Assembly (NCBI RefSeq): GCF_963668665.1
Contig: NZ_OY764902.1
Location: 707,001-771,000, forward strand
Direction: 5' to 3'
Length of the DNA stretch: 64,000 nt
From: an uncultured Anaeromusa sp.
GTDB lineage: Bacteria; Bacillota; Negativicutes; Anaeromusales; Anaeromusaceae
This document shows positions 17,073 to 25,222 of this stretch, in pieces. The translations under genes and the position numbers were made by a program. The notes beneath the pieces were generated by a model. It made no database searches, was not told where the DNA came from, and saw nothing but the letters and a program-made list of their open reading frames with translations. Position 1 is the stretch's first letter. Each line of letters opens with the position of its first letter.

Positions 17073-17849
17073 TTATAAGGCTTTCTGAATGCGCCGAAAT
17101 TCATGAACGCATTTCCGCCGCAAATCAAAGTCAACATAAAGGGCACATAAAGACGCCGCCCCAGAGGCCACTTCAAAACGCACTGGCAAACCAGTCAGAA
17201 ACTTCTGCAGCACAATGTCCTTATCCATGCCAAGGATGGAATTATCCGCCCCAGTCATGCCCAAATCGCTTAAATAAACGGTACCTTGGGGCAGGACCTG
17301 CTCATCCGCAGTCTGTACATGGGTATGCGTTCCTACCACGCAAGCTACACGCCCGTCTAAGTGATAACCTAAGGCTTTTTTCTCCGAAGTCGCTTCCGCA
17401 TGCATTTCCACAACAATCAAATCCGCCTTGCTGCCAATCTGGCGCAAGATCTCGTCAGCCGCTCGAAACGGACAGTCCACAGGCGGCATATACACCCTGC
17501 CTGCTAAGTTCACAACGGCAATACGAGCAAAGGGAGTTTCAAACACCCCCCAGCCCCTCCCGGGAGTCCCGGACGGATAGTTGGCAGGGCGCAAAAGACG
17601 CGGCTCCGCATCAATGCATTTGAAAATATCCCGCTTATCCCAGATATGGTTGCCGCTTGTTACCACGTCAACGCCTTGCTGTAAAAACTCCTGCAAAATG
17701 TCAGGAGTCAAGCCTACGCCGCCTGCGGCGTTTTCCCCGTTAGCAATGACAAAATCCAAATCCAGTTCGCGCCGCAGCTCGGGAATCAAAGTCTGCGCCG
17801 CCTGTCGTCCCGGACGACCGCAAATATCACCAACAAAGAGAACTTTCAA
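17073..17849 (-). CDS. ymdB: YmdB-type metallophosphoesterase
   Basis: YmdB is a dinuclear-metal phosphodiesterase active on 2',3'-cyclic nucleotides; in Bacillus it affects biofilm and motility decisions. The 258-residue protein shows all metal-binding motifs in order: FVGDICGRPGR, NGENAAGG, TSGNHIWDKR, VEMHAEATSEK and VGTHTHVQTADE. Start is TTG at 17849, with GAGGAGG 6 bases upstream. It follows the unknown gene at 17860-18378 by 10 bases, and the rny-ymdB-spoVS order is the Bacillus one. Confidence 0.95.
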   Translation of the reverse strand: MKVLFVGDICGRPGRQAAQTLIPELRRELDLDFVIANGENAAGGVGLTPDILQEFLQQGVDVVTSGNHIWDKRDIFKCIDAEPRLLRPANYPSGTPGRGWGVFETPFARIAVVNLAGRVYMPPVDCPFRAADEILRQIGSKADLIVVEMHAEATSEKKALGYHLDGRVACVVGTHTHVQTADEQVLPQGTVYLSDLGMTGADNSILGMDKDIVLQKFLTGLPVRFEVASGAASLCALYVDFDLRRKCVHEFRRIQKAL

Positions 17850-17859
17850 AACGGCCTCC

Positions 17860-18378
17860 TCACTGCGTATATACCAACACGCGTCCCTCTTCCCGAATAC
17901 CGATCAAGGTTTGCGGCGGTAAGCGGCGGATGCTTTGAAATAAACCATCTAAATACTCTTCATCTCCGGGTATTTCCTCCGTTCCCGGAGGCAGCTCCGC
18001 CTGATAATCTACCACTAACGCGGCTCCCAACTGATCCTTCAGCACTTCCACCAACACGGAAATTTCGCCGCGCGACAAGCTGTTCAGATCTCGCACTATC
18101 GTCAAAAAAGTCACGCCTTCATGAAAAGAGTATTCAAATTCCATCGCGTCATACACATACCCCTCCAACAAATGATAGGCGGTTGCGCTTTCAAACAGCA
18201 GTTCTCCCAGCGAACGCGCGCGTTCTTCCTCCAAGGTTTCTTGTACAAAGAAAGTCAAGTGAAGAACTCGTTCTTCCGCCCCCAACTCCAGATAGCCGAT
18301 TTCCGGATACCGCGTCAAAATAGCAAACAATAGATTGACGCCTTCTGGAAATGCTTCTTCCTGCATTACTTTACTCAT
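17860..18378 (-). CDS. Unknown protein between rny and ymdB
   Basis: I do not recognise this 172-residue protein. It is acidic and has no membrane span, signal peptide or metal motif. Its sequence alternates beta and alpha stretches: LELGAEERVLHLTFFVQETL, a helical middle with SATAYHLLEGYVYDAM, GVTFLTIVRDLNSLSRGEISVLVEVL, then an acidic tail ending in TLIGIREEGRVLVYTQ. The ATG at 18378 was chosen for AGGGGGAG 4-5 bases upstream. Position directly between RNase Y and YmdB suggests a link to RNA turnover, but that is only context. Confidence 0.75.
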   Translation of the reverse strand: MSKVMQEEAFPEGVNLLFAILTRYPEIGYLELGAEERVLHLTFFVQETLEEERARSLGELLFESATAYHLLEGYVYDAMEFEYSFHEGVTFLTIVRDLNSLSRGEISVLVEVLKDQLGAALVVDYQAELPPGTEEIPGDEEYLDGLFQSIRRLPPQTLIGIREEGRVLVYTQ

Positions 18379-18433
18379 AATTCTCCCCCTTGCTGCAGCG
18401 CTATGCACGCCTTGCAGCCAATCAAAGCAGAAG

Positions 18434-18466
18434 GAAAAGAAACGACCTTAAACAAGGTCGTTTCTT
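18434..18466 (-). terminator. Rho-independent terminator after rny
   Basis: On the minus strand AAACGACCTT and AAGGTCGTTT form a 10-bp stem with a 4-base loop, followed by CTTTTCC. It lies 5 bases past the rny stop. Confidence 0.88.
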
Positions 18467-18470
18467 TTCG

Positions 18471-20006
18471 TTATTTTGCGTATTCAACAGCGCGAACTTC
18501 TCGGATTACCGTTACTTTAATCTGTCCCGGATATTCCAGTTCATTCTCAATCCGTTTAACAATATCCCGTACCAAGCGAACCGACGCTAAATCGTCAATT
18601 TTTTCAGGTTTGACCATAATGCGCACTTCGCGGCCTGCCTGAATGGCAAAGGATTTTTCTACGCCTTCAAAGGACTCGGCGATTTCTTCCAACCGGCTCA
18701 AACGCTTCAAATAGCTTTCCAAGCTTTCCCTGCGGGCGCCCGGACGAGCTGCCGAAATGGCATCTGCCGCCGCCACAAGTACTGCTTGCACTGTCCGCGG
18801 CTCTTCATCGCCATGATGCGCCAAGATGGAGTTAACAACTTCCGGCGACTCACGAAATTTCTTCGCCAAATCACCGCCAATGGTAACATGGGACCCTTCC
18901 ATTTCATGGTCCACTGCTTTTCCTAGATCATGGAGCAAACCGGCCCGTTTCGCCAGCATAACATCCACACCCAGCTCAGCAGCCATAACGCCGGCCAAGT
19001 GAGATACTTCAATAGAATGTTTAAGAACATTCTGTCCATAGCTGGTGCGATATTTCAAACGGCCCAAAAGCCGAATGATTTCAGGATGCAAACCATGAAC
19101 GCCGGTCTCAAAGGTAGCTTGTTCGCCGGCTTCTTTAATGCGCTGCTCAACTTCCTTCTGGGCTTTTTCTACCATTTCTTCAATCCGCGCCGGGTGAATA
19201 CGGCCATCGGTAATTAGCTTTTCTAAAGCTAAGCGGGCAACTTCCCTGCGCACCGGATCAAAGCCGGAAAGAATAACCGCTTCCGGCGTGTCGTCAATAA
19301 TCAAATCAATGCCTGTCAATGTTTCCAAGGTACGAATATTACGGCCTTCACGACCAATAATGCGACCCTTCATTTCATCATTCGGCAAGGCTACCACAGA
19401 AACTGTGGTTTCAGCAACATGATCGGCTGCACAGCGTTGAATCGCCGCAGACACGATTTCCCGCGCCTTCTTATCGGCTTCTTCTTTCGCCTGCTGCTCC
19501 AGTTCTTTGATCATAATAGCTGTTTCATGACGAATTTCTTCTTGTGCCCGAGCCAGCAACAACGTACGCGCCTCTTCCGATGACATGCCGGAAAGACGTT
19601 CCAATTCCGCCAACTGCTTTTCATAGACCGCATTAATTTTTTCCTGGGCGCGCTCTACTTCGCCTTCCTTACGGCCTAAAACTTCTTCCTTTTTTTCCAC
19701 AGCATCCATTTTTCGATCCAGATTTTCTTCTTTCTGAACCAAACGACGTTCCAGACGCTGCAATTCGCCACGACGTTCTTTGCCTTCACGTTCCATTTCC
19801 ACGCGCAAACGGTGAATTTCCTCTTTGGCTTCCACCAAAGCTTCCTTTTTTCGCGCTTCTCCGGTCCGCTCGGCTTCTTCTACAATTTTCCGCGCCGCTT
19901 CCTCTGCGGAGGCAATCTTGGCTTCTGCGGTACTTTTTCGAATCCAATATCCCGCTCCGACTCCGACTGCTCCCATGACAACGGCTGCTGCAATTACTTC
20001 GATAAT
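18471..20006 (-). CDS. rny: Ribonuclease Y, probable ATT start
   Basis: RNase Y is the membrane-anchored endonuclease that starts mRNA decay in many Firmicutes. Domains in order are a membrane anchor, a long Glu/Lys/Arg coiled coil (to about 190), a KH domain ([17 protein letters not shown]) and an HD domain ([11 protein letters not shown], then [12 protein letters not shown]), ending in the family-typical [12 protein letters not shown]. The first ATG (19976) leaves only 11 residues of the anchor. Reading upstream restores [22 protein letters not shown], but no ATG, GTG or TTG lies in frame before the TGA at 20037-20035. ATT at 20006, 9 bases after GGAGG, is the best candidate, giving 511 residues. 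Confidence 0.93.
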   Translation of the reverse strand: MIEVIAAAVVMGAVGVGAGYWIRKSTAEAKIASAEEAARKIVEEAERTGEARKKEALVEAKEEIHRLRVEMEREGKERRGELQRLERRLVQKEENLDRKMDAVEKKEEVLGRKEGEVERAQEKINAVYEKQLAELERLSGMSSEEARTLLLARAQEEIRHETAIMIKELEQQAKEEADKKAREIVSAAIQRCAADHVAETTVSVVALPNDEMKGRIIGREGRNIRTLETLTGIDLIIDDTPEAVILSGFDPVRREVARLALEKLITDGRIHPARIEEMVEKAQKEVEQRIKEAGEQATFETGVHGLHPEIIRLLGRLKYRTSYGQNVLKHSIEVSHLAGVMAAELGVDVMLAKRAGLLHDLGKAVDHEMEGSHVTIGGDLAKKFRESPEVVNSILAHHGDEEPRTVQAVLVAAADAISAARPGARRESLESYLKRLSRLEEIAESFEGVEKSFAIQAGREVRIMVKPEKIDDLASVRLVRDIVKRIENELEYPGQIKVTVIREVRAVEYAK

Positions 20007-20009
20007 AAC

Positions 20010-20225
20010 TCGACACCTCCTTTTTTTATAAGTACTTCATATGGCTCTAGTTCATCTGTAGTACGGCATCGTTCTCCATGCCGAGACGCATCACGAGACC
20101 TCTTGTTATGCATAAAGGAAAAGCCGAGCTATCACTCGGCTTTTGCATCAACAAACCTAAGCATCCCCCCGACATCTCGGCAAGGAAATGACCGTATGGA
20201 TGTTGTCAACCTCTGGCGAGTTAAC
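20010..20225 (-). promoter_or_regulatory. Long 5' leader of rny, with possible attenuator
   Basis: About 220 bases separate the promoter next to the recX stop from the rny ribosome site (AAAGGAGGTG at 20022-20013). No open frame is supported. The first half contains complementary pieces such as CCGAGATGTCGG, and the terminator-like hairpin at 20119-20144 lies about 85-105 bases from the likely transcript start. The region could be an attenuated leader or could yield a separate RNA of about 105 bases. Confidence 0.5.
20119..20144 (-). terminator. Terminator-like hairpin downstream of recX, inside the rny leader
   Basis: AAGCCGAG and CTCGGCTT form an 8-bp GC-rich stem with a 6-base loop, followed by only four T on either strand. 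It could end recA-recX transcripts or attenuate rny transcription. Confidence 0.65.
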
Positions 20226-20231
20226 GATTTT

Positions 20232-20260
20232 ATTTTACTTGGTTTTTACAATAGTGTCAA
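20232..20260 (-). promoter_or_regulatory. Promoter upstream of rny
   Basis: On the minus strand TTGACA, 17 bases and TAAAAT give a near-consensus sigma-A promoter. Its -35 box overlaps the recX stop codon, so rny need not depend on the recA promoter. Confidence 0.75.
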
Positions 20261-20724
20261 GAAGACGCCCCGTTGTCCGCCAAGTACAAAGCCACTGTTC
20301 GCCGCGCCACAGCCGCCGAAAATCCTCTTTGCCATAAAAAACGCAGTAAACGTTGTTCTTCTTCACCGCCGGAACGAAAACGTCTTTGTAATAGCCGCAA
20401 AGCCCTTTCCTCTTCGCTAGGCAGCTCGTCCTCCTGCGCCTCCCAGGCTTCTGCTACATCCTCTCCGGCAAAGCCCTTTTGTCGGAGAATCTGCTCAATG
20501 CGCAAGCGCCCGTAGCGTCCTTCCTGCACTTTCAGCAGCACTTGGCGTTTACAAAGGCGCTGATCGTTCAGGTAATTCCACTGTTCCAATTGTGCTAACG
20601 CTTCCTGCAACGCTTCTTCCGCCGCTCCCTTACGCCGCAATTTTTCCGCCAATTCCTGTTTGCTGTAAAAGCGGCGCTGCAACATCTGCAGCGCCGCTTT
20701 TACTACTTCACGGGACGTATTCAT
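20257..20724 (-). CDS. recX: RecA regulatory protein RecX
   Basis: RecX modulates RecA filaments. The 155-residue protein consists of three-helix repeats: [23 protein letters not shown], then the middle repeat with [15 protein letters not shown] and [14 protein letters not shown], then ALRLLQRRF to [16 protein letters not shown]. Length and pattern fit the short Firmicutes form. Its ATG at 20724 overlaps the recA stop (ATGA), so recA and recX are coupled and both fall under the LexA-box promoter. Confidence 0.93.
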   Translation of the reverse strand: MNTSREVVKAALQMLQRRFYSKQELAEKLRRKGAAEEALQEALAQLEQWNYLNDQRLCKRQVLLKVQEGRYGRLRIEQILRQKGFAGEDVAEAWEAQEDELPSEEERALRLLQRRFRSGGEEEQRLLRFLWQRGFSAAVARRTVALYLADNGASS

Positions 20725-21782
20725 TCGTCATTCCCAGTTTCTTTCGCAGTTTTAGCTTCCTCCGCCTCTTCTGCCGGCAATTTGCTGCCAAGGAGTTTTT
20801 GCCGAATTTGCACTTCAATTTCATCTGCCACTGCCGGGTTTTCCTTGAAAAACTGTTTGATGTTTTCCCTTCCTTGTCCCAGCCGATTGCTTTGATACGA
20901 ATACCAGGAACCGCTCTTTTCAAGAATGTCCAAATCGGTCGCCATATCCAAGATAATTCCTTCTCTAGATATGCCTTCGCCGTACACAATATCAAATTCC
21001 GCTTGCCTGAAAGGCGGCGCCACCTTGTTTTTTACAACTTTAACCCGGGTGCGATTGCCAATGATATCGTTGCCTTGTTTAACACTGTCAATGCGCCGCA
21101 CGTCCAGACGAATGGTGGAGTAAAACTTCAACGCCCGACCGCCTGTCGTTGTTTCCGGATTGCCGAACATGACCCCTACTTTTTCTCGAATCTGGTTAAT
21201 AAAAACCGCAGTACAACGAGATTTACTGATGGCGCCTGTCAATTTCCGCATGGCCTGCGACATCAAGCGCGCTTGAAGCCCCACATGGGAGTCGCCCATT
21301 TCGCCTTCAATTTCCGCTTTAGGAACCAACGCGGCCACCGAATCGATAACAATGATGTCAATAGCGGAACTGCGCACTAAAGCATCGGTAATTTCCAGCG
21401 CCTGTTCGCCATTATCCGGCTGTGAAATTAATAAGTTGTCAATGTCTACGCCCAGCTTACGGGAATATACTGGATCGAGCGCATGCTCGGCATCAACAAA
21501 CGCGGCTACGCCGCCTAAACGCTGCGCCTCCGCAATCATATGTAACGCAACCGTAGTTTTACCAGACGACTCCGGTCCGTAAATCTCCACAACACGCCCC
21601 CGCGGCACACCGCCAACGCCCAGGGCGACATCCAAGGACAATGCGCCTGATGGAATTACTTCTACGTTCATCTTCGCGGCGGCCTCGCCAAGCTTCATAA
21701 TCGAGCCTTTGCCGAAATCTTTTTCAATCTGCTTGACTGCCTGCTCTAACGCCCGCATCTTTTCCGCATTCTGTCGCTCCAT
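20721..21782 (-). CDS. recA: Recombinase RecA
   Basis: RecA forms filaments on single-stranded DNA, carries out strand exchange and triggers LexA cleavage. The 353-residue protein has Walker [10 protein letters not shown], Walker [11 protein letters not shown], the loop L1/L2 regions ([20 protein letters not shown], then [14 protein letters not shown]) and the usual acidic C-terminus. GGGGGC precedes the ATG. The gene is preceded by its own promoter with a LexA-type box and by a palindromic repeat hosting an ISL3 element about 210 bases beyond the promoter. Confidence 0.98.
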   Translation of the reverse strand: MERQNAEKMRALEQAVKQIEKDFGKGSIMKLGEAAAKMNVEVIPSGALSLDVALGVGGVPRGRVVEIYGPESSGKTTVALHMIAEAQRLGGVAAFVDAEHALDPVYSRKLGVDIDNLLISQPDNGEQALEITDALVRSSAIDIIVIDSVAALVPKAEIEGEMGDSHVGLQARLMSQAMRKLTGAISKSRCTAVFINQIREKVGVMFGNPETTTGGRALKFYSTIRLDVRRIDSVKQGNDIIGNRTRVKVVKNKVAPPFRQAEFDIVYGEGISREGIILDMATDLDILEKSGSWYSYQSNRLGQGRENIKQFFKENPAVADEIEVQIRQKLLGSKLPAEEAEEAKTAKETGNDE

Positions 21783-21811
21783 TGTTCTGCCCCCTTCATT
21801 TTTCCTCTTTT

Positions 21812-21841
21812 ATTTTACCAAACAAAGGTTCGGAAAGTCAA
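21812..21841 (-). promoter_or_regulatory. recA promoter with LexA (SOS) box
   Basis: On the minus strand TTGACT, an 18-base spacer and TAAAAT form the promoter. Inside the spacer, CGAACCTTTGTTTG (21819-21832) matches the Gram-positive LexA/DinR box CGAAC-N4-GTTCG with one change, in the position expected to block RNA polymerase. Confidence 0.75.
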
Positions 21842-21936
21842 GGAGAGGCTGCAAGAAAAAGCTGCTGTGTGATCTTTTGAAAGGGATAAAGGATTGAACA
21901 AGAGAATCGGAGTCACGGGAGGGTGCGACTGAGGCT

Positions 21937-22022
21937 ACGGCGGCCGTGATTGTATTTGAGACTTTTATTGGAGCAAGACGGTCCGCAGGACGCAAAAGCA
22001 GGGTAAGGAGGATGACAGTTTC
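21937..22022. repeat. Left arm of imperfect palindromic intergenic repeat
   Basis: Read on the minus strand this arm starts GAAACTGTCATCCTCC and contains GTCTCAAATACAATCACGG and GCCGCCGT. The same order of blocks (GAAACTGCCGCCTTCC, GTCTCAAATACAGTTATG, GCCGCCGT) occurs on the plus strand at 23446-23517. The two arms therefore form an inverted repeat whose centre is now split by the insertion sequence. Confidence 0.7.
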
Positions 22023-22050
22023 GCCTGTTTGAGCGCAGCGAGTTAAGAAA

Positions 22051-23441
22051 GGTTCTATAATAAATGTTGGGGTAAGCACGCGAAAGCATGTTTACCCCAA
22101 CATTTATTTGCACAAAAAACGAGCATAAAGTAAATAACTCAAATACAATTAAAGTTGCTACACACTAATCGAAAGGAGTTATTCATTTATGCTCGATATT
22201 CAGTGTACTACATTTCTCTTAAACTTAGAAGAGGCCTATATAATTGATTCTACAGCTACGACTCTTACGATTGAAATGCCTCGCAAAGCCCACATATGCC
22301 CTGTTTGTAAACAGCGCACTGATAAAATCCACGATTATCGGTTGCAAAAGGTGAAACACATTCCCTTGCTGCATAAATCTTACGAACTGTTTTTTCGCAA
22401 GCGCCGCTATTATTGCCCTCATTGCACGAAGCGCTTTGCGGAAACTGTTCCTTTTCTTGGCAAATTTCAGCGTATGAGCCACTTGCTAAAACAATTTGTC
22501 ATCTCGCAGTTTTCCAATATGAAATCCGCCACTGAAATTGCTAGGCAGGCCCATATTTCCGTCACTACCGCGTTGCGCCTTTTCGATCATGTTTCCTATC
22601 CTAAACCACTGCTGCCAGAGGTACTGGCGATTGACGAGTTTAAAGGAAATGCTGCAAAAGAGAAATTTCAATGCATTTTGGCGAATCCCAAAACGAAAAC
22701 CACCTTGGATATTTTAAAAAATCGCAAATCCGAAGACCTTTATGAATACTTTACTGAGTTTCCCTTGGAGCAGCGCCAGAACGTTCAACATGTGGTTATG
22801 GACCTTAGCAAGTTGTTCCGCAGCGTGGTAAAAACCAGCTTTCCGAATGCCCAAATTGTAGCCGATAAATTTCATGTTTGTCGACTTGCTAATTGGGCTA
22901 TGGAAGCGGTGCGTAAAGACGTGCAAAAAGACTTTTCGGACCATCGCAGAAAGTATTTCAAGAAAAGTCGTTTCCTACTTCTGAAACGACATAAAAACCT
23001 AATAAAAGACGAGGATAAAGAACAACTCTCTTTGATGCTGCAAGTGTCTGAACGATTACGGCACGCCTATCGCTTAAAAGAACTTTTCTATGAAGCGATG
23101 GACAGCTCCGGCAGCAAAGAATATGCTTTGCGATTTCAGCGTTGGCAACAAGAGGTTTTACAGCATAATCTTCCTCAATTTACTCGATTGATGAATACCG
23201 TAATCGAATGGAAACAAGAAATTGTGGCCGCTCTTGAAACCGGATACAGCAACGGCTATATCGAAGGCTGCAACAACCGAACCAAAGTCTTAAAACGAAC
23301 TTGCTATGGCCTGCGTAATTTTGAGCGAATGCGTAACCGTATCCTCTATCTTGCGGGTACTAAAAATAGATAGCAGCGAGAACTTGCATCCTCGCTGCCA
23401 ACATTACTTTATGCTTTTACCCCAACCATTGACATAGAACC
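22051..23441 (+). mobile_element. ISL3-family insertion sequence, 1391 bp, 8-bp target duplication
   Basis: The ends are imperfect inverted repeats: the left begins GGTTCTATAATAAATG and the right, read inward, GGTTCTATGTCAATGG, both continuing TTGGGGTAA (20 of 25 positions match). The sequence TTAAGAAA flanks both sides (22043-22050 and 23442-23449), an exact 8-bp target duplication as is usual for ISL3. One intact transposase gene fills the element. The clean duplication suggests a fairly recent insertion. It lies in an intergenic palindromic repeat and interrupts no gene. Confidence 0.96.
22189..23373 (+). CDS. ISL3-family transposase
   Basis: This 394-residue transposase moves the surrounding element. 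The N-terminal zinc-binding region has two Cys pairs (CPVCKQRTD and CPHCTKRF). A helix-turn-helix-like segment follows (SATEIARQAHISVTTALRLFD). The catalytic DDE residues are likely in LAIDEFKG, VADKFHVCRL and YIEGCNNRTKVLKR, the last being the ISL3 signature. The frame is intact, with AAAGGAG about 10 bases before the ATG. It is one of only three plus-strand genes in the window. Confidence 0.95.
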   Translation: MLDIQCTTFLLNLEEAYIIDSTATTLTIEMPRKAHICPVCKQRTDKIHDYRLQKVKHIPLLHKSYELFFRKRRYYCPHCTKRFAETVPFLGKFQRMSHLLKQFVISQFSNMKSATEIARQAHISVTTALRLFDHVSYPKPLLPEVLAIDEFKGNAAKEKFQCILANPKTKTTLDILKNRKSEDLYEYFTEFPLEQRQNVQHVVMDLSKLFRSVVKTSFPNAQIVADKFHVCRLANWAMEAVRKDVQKDFSDHRRKYFKKSRFLLLKRHKNLIKDEDKEQLSLMLQVSERLRHAYRLKELFYEAMDSSGSKEYALRFQRWQQEVLQHNLPQFTRLMNTVIEWKQEIVAALETGYSNGYIEGCNNRTKVLKRTCYGLRNFERMRNRILYLAGTKNR

Positions 23442-23445
23442 TTAA

Positions 23446-23517
23446 GAAACTGCCGCCTTCCCCTACTTTTACGAGGCGCGCGCAAATCTTGTCTCAAATA
23501 CAGTTATGCCGCCGTTT
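23446..23517. repeat. Right arm of imperfect palindromic intergenic repeat
   Basis: This is the inverted counterpart of the arm at 21937-22022, shorter by about 12 bases because of a gap before GTCTCAAATACA. If the insertion sequence and one copy of TTAAGAAA are removed, CAGTTTC and GAAACTG face each other across roughly 25 bases, making a hairpin tip. Confidence 0.7.
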
Positions 23518-23564
23518 AGACAGAAGCTCCCAGGCCTTGATAACCCTAGGTTTTTCAGCCGTAA

Positions 23565-23606
23565 AATAAAGGCTGCGGAAAACTCGAAAGTCTTCCGCAG
23601 CCTTTA
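23565..23606 (-). terminator. Rho-independent terminator after the DEAD-box helicase gene
   Basis: On the minus strand AAAGGCTGCGGAA and TTCCGCAGCCTTT form a 13-bp stem with a 12-base loop, followed by ATTTTA. It starts 13 bases past the stop codon. Confidence 0.92.
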
Positions 23607-23618
23607 TACAACTAATGC

Positions 23619-25187
23619 TTATCGTTTTCCTTTGGCAGGCTCCACATTGACCTGGTAGCCTTTAATGGTGCCCTTATGCATGACCGCCATTACCCGTTCC
23701 GCCATATTCTGGGGCACTTCCACAAAAGTGAAACGGTCATAAATATTGATCATGCCAATGACCTTACCAGGAATATCGGCTTCCGTAGCAATCGCCCTTA
23801 CAATGTCCTCAGGGCGAATATTCTGCGCACGGCCGACATTCAGGAAGAGCCGTACCATGCCCTCTGTATTTTCCATCATAACCGGTGTCTCTTCCACCAG
23901 CTTGAAGCCTTCTTGCGCCAGCTTCATGGCCGCTGCAGCGACATCGACCGCATCATGGCTTTCAGCCATTTCTTCAACAATGGAAATATACTCGTCAAGA
24001 TTGCCGCGCGAAATCAAGGTGGCCAACCGCTCCTTAAGTGTTTCTTCATGACGCTTCAACACGTCGGAAGCACTAGGCACGGCCCGGCGTACCAACCGGC
24101 TGTGCGTCGCCCGCTCAATGCTCTTTAACTGGCGGAACTCGCGAGGATTGATAAAGGTCAGCGCCACACCGGTCCGGCCGGCACGTCCCGTACGTCCGAT
24201 ACGATGCACATAGGATTCGTGATCCTGCGGGATATCGTAATTAATAACATGAGTAATGTCGTCAATATCAATACCGCGCGCCGCCACATCGGTAGCCACC
24301 AAAATATCAAGCTTACCAATGCGGACCTGTTTCATAACGCGGTCACGCTGATTCTGGCTAAGATCGCCATGGAGACCGTCCACAAGATAGCCGCGTGTCT
24401 GCAAGGATGCCACCAAGTCATCCACACCTTTTTTGGTACGGCAGAAAACAATGCTTTTACCGGTTTCCTCCAGATCAAGCACCCGGCATAACGCCTCCAG
24501 CTTGTCTCTTGTTTCATAATAGAACTGTTCGATAGCCGGTACGGTAAGCTGCTCGCGGCTAATAGTCACAGTAAAGGGATCTTTCATATAGCGTTTGGCC
24601 AGCGAAGCAATAGCCGCAGGCATAGTAGCCGAGAAAAGCAGAGTTTGACGCGATTCTTCCGGCGTATGCGATAAAATTGACTCAATATCCTCGACAAAGC
24701 CCATGTCCAGCATTTCGTCCGCTTCATCCATTACGACCATCTGCACTTTATCTAAGCGCAATGTTTGGCGACGAATATGATCCAGCAGACGTCCCGGCGT
24801 ACCAATTACAATTTGGGCGCCAGCGCGAATGGCGCGAATCTGCCGATCAATCGGCTGACCGCCGTATACCGGCAGCACGCGCACACGCTTGCCTTTGCCG
24901 ATATTAGAAATTTCTTCGGCCACCTGAATCGCCAGCTCCCGTGTAGGAGTCAGCACCAATGCCTGTACAACCTTATCAGGCGTAACTTTTTCCACAAGGG
25001 GAATGCCAAAAGCGGCGGTCTTGCCTGTGCCGGTCTGGGCCTGACCAATAATGTCCTTGCCACCCAGCACATGAGGAATGGTCTCGCTCTGAATCGGCGA
25101 AGGCGCTTCAAAACCCATCGCGCTCAGCGCACTCAATACTTTTTTGCTAATTCCCAGTTCTTCAAAGTTTACGTTTTTTTCTTCCAA
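23619..25187 (-). CDS. DEAD-box RNA helicase with DbpA-type RNA-binding domain
   Basis: This ATP-dependent helicase unwinds RNA in ribosome assembly and mRNA decay (CshA/DeaD group). The 522-residue protein shows the Q motif (GFEAPSPIQSETIP), AQTGTGKTAAF, PTRELAIQ, VMDEADEMLDMGF, LFSATMP, RGIDIDDI and HRIGRTGRAGRTG. The C-terminal 75 residues (VRLFLNVGRAQNIRPEDIVRAI to GYQVNVEPAKGKR) form the DbpA RNA-binding domain, as in DeaD. Start is TTG at 25187 with AGGAGG 9 bases upstream. It is last in a run with rimO and cinA. Whether it is CshA or DeaD cannot be settled from sequence alone. Confidence 0.93.
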   Translation of the reverse strand: MEEKNVNFEELGISKKVLSALSAMGFEAPSPIQSETIPHVLGGKDIIGQAQTGTGKTAAFGIPLVEKVTPDKVVQALVLTPTRELAIQVAEEISNIGKGKRVRVLPVYGGQPIDRQIRAIRAGAQIVIGTPGRLLDHIRRQTLRLDKVQMVVMDEADEMLDMGFVEDIESILSHTPEESRQTLLFSATMPAAIASLAKRYMKDPFTVTISREQLTVPAIEQFYYETRDKLEALCRVLDLEETGKSIVFCRTKKGVDDLVASLQTRGYLVDGLHGDLSQNQRDRVMKQVRIGKLDILVATDVAARGIDIDDITHVINYDIPQDHESYVHRIGRTGRAGRTGVALTFINPREFRQLKSIERATHSRLVRRAVPSASDVLKRHEETLKERLATLISRGNLDEYISIVEEMAESHDAVDVAAAAMKLAQEGFKLVEETPVMMENTEGMVRLFLNVGRAQNIRPEDIVRAIATEADIPGKVIGMINIYDRFTFVEVPQNMAERVMAVMHKGTIKGYQVNVEPAKGKR

Positions 25188-25222
25188 AATAAATTCCTCC
25201 TATTTTATAAACAAACAACTAA

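Noticed and set aside
19786..20016. GTG-started frame (MSSYYRSNC...) directly after the rny ribosome site
   Set aside because: The GTG is part of the ribosome site itself, and the product is a Ser/Arg-rich out-of-frame reading of the RNase Y coiled coil. It would need a frameshift to give RNase Y, and no slippery site is visible.
21810..22079. Minus-strand open frame of 89 codons beside recA
   Set aside because: It begins inside the left end of the insertion sequence, spans the palindromic repeat and the recA promoter, and has no ribosome site. It is best read as repeat sequence, not a gene.
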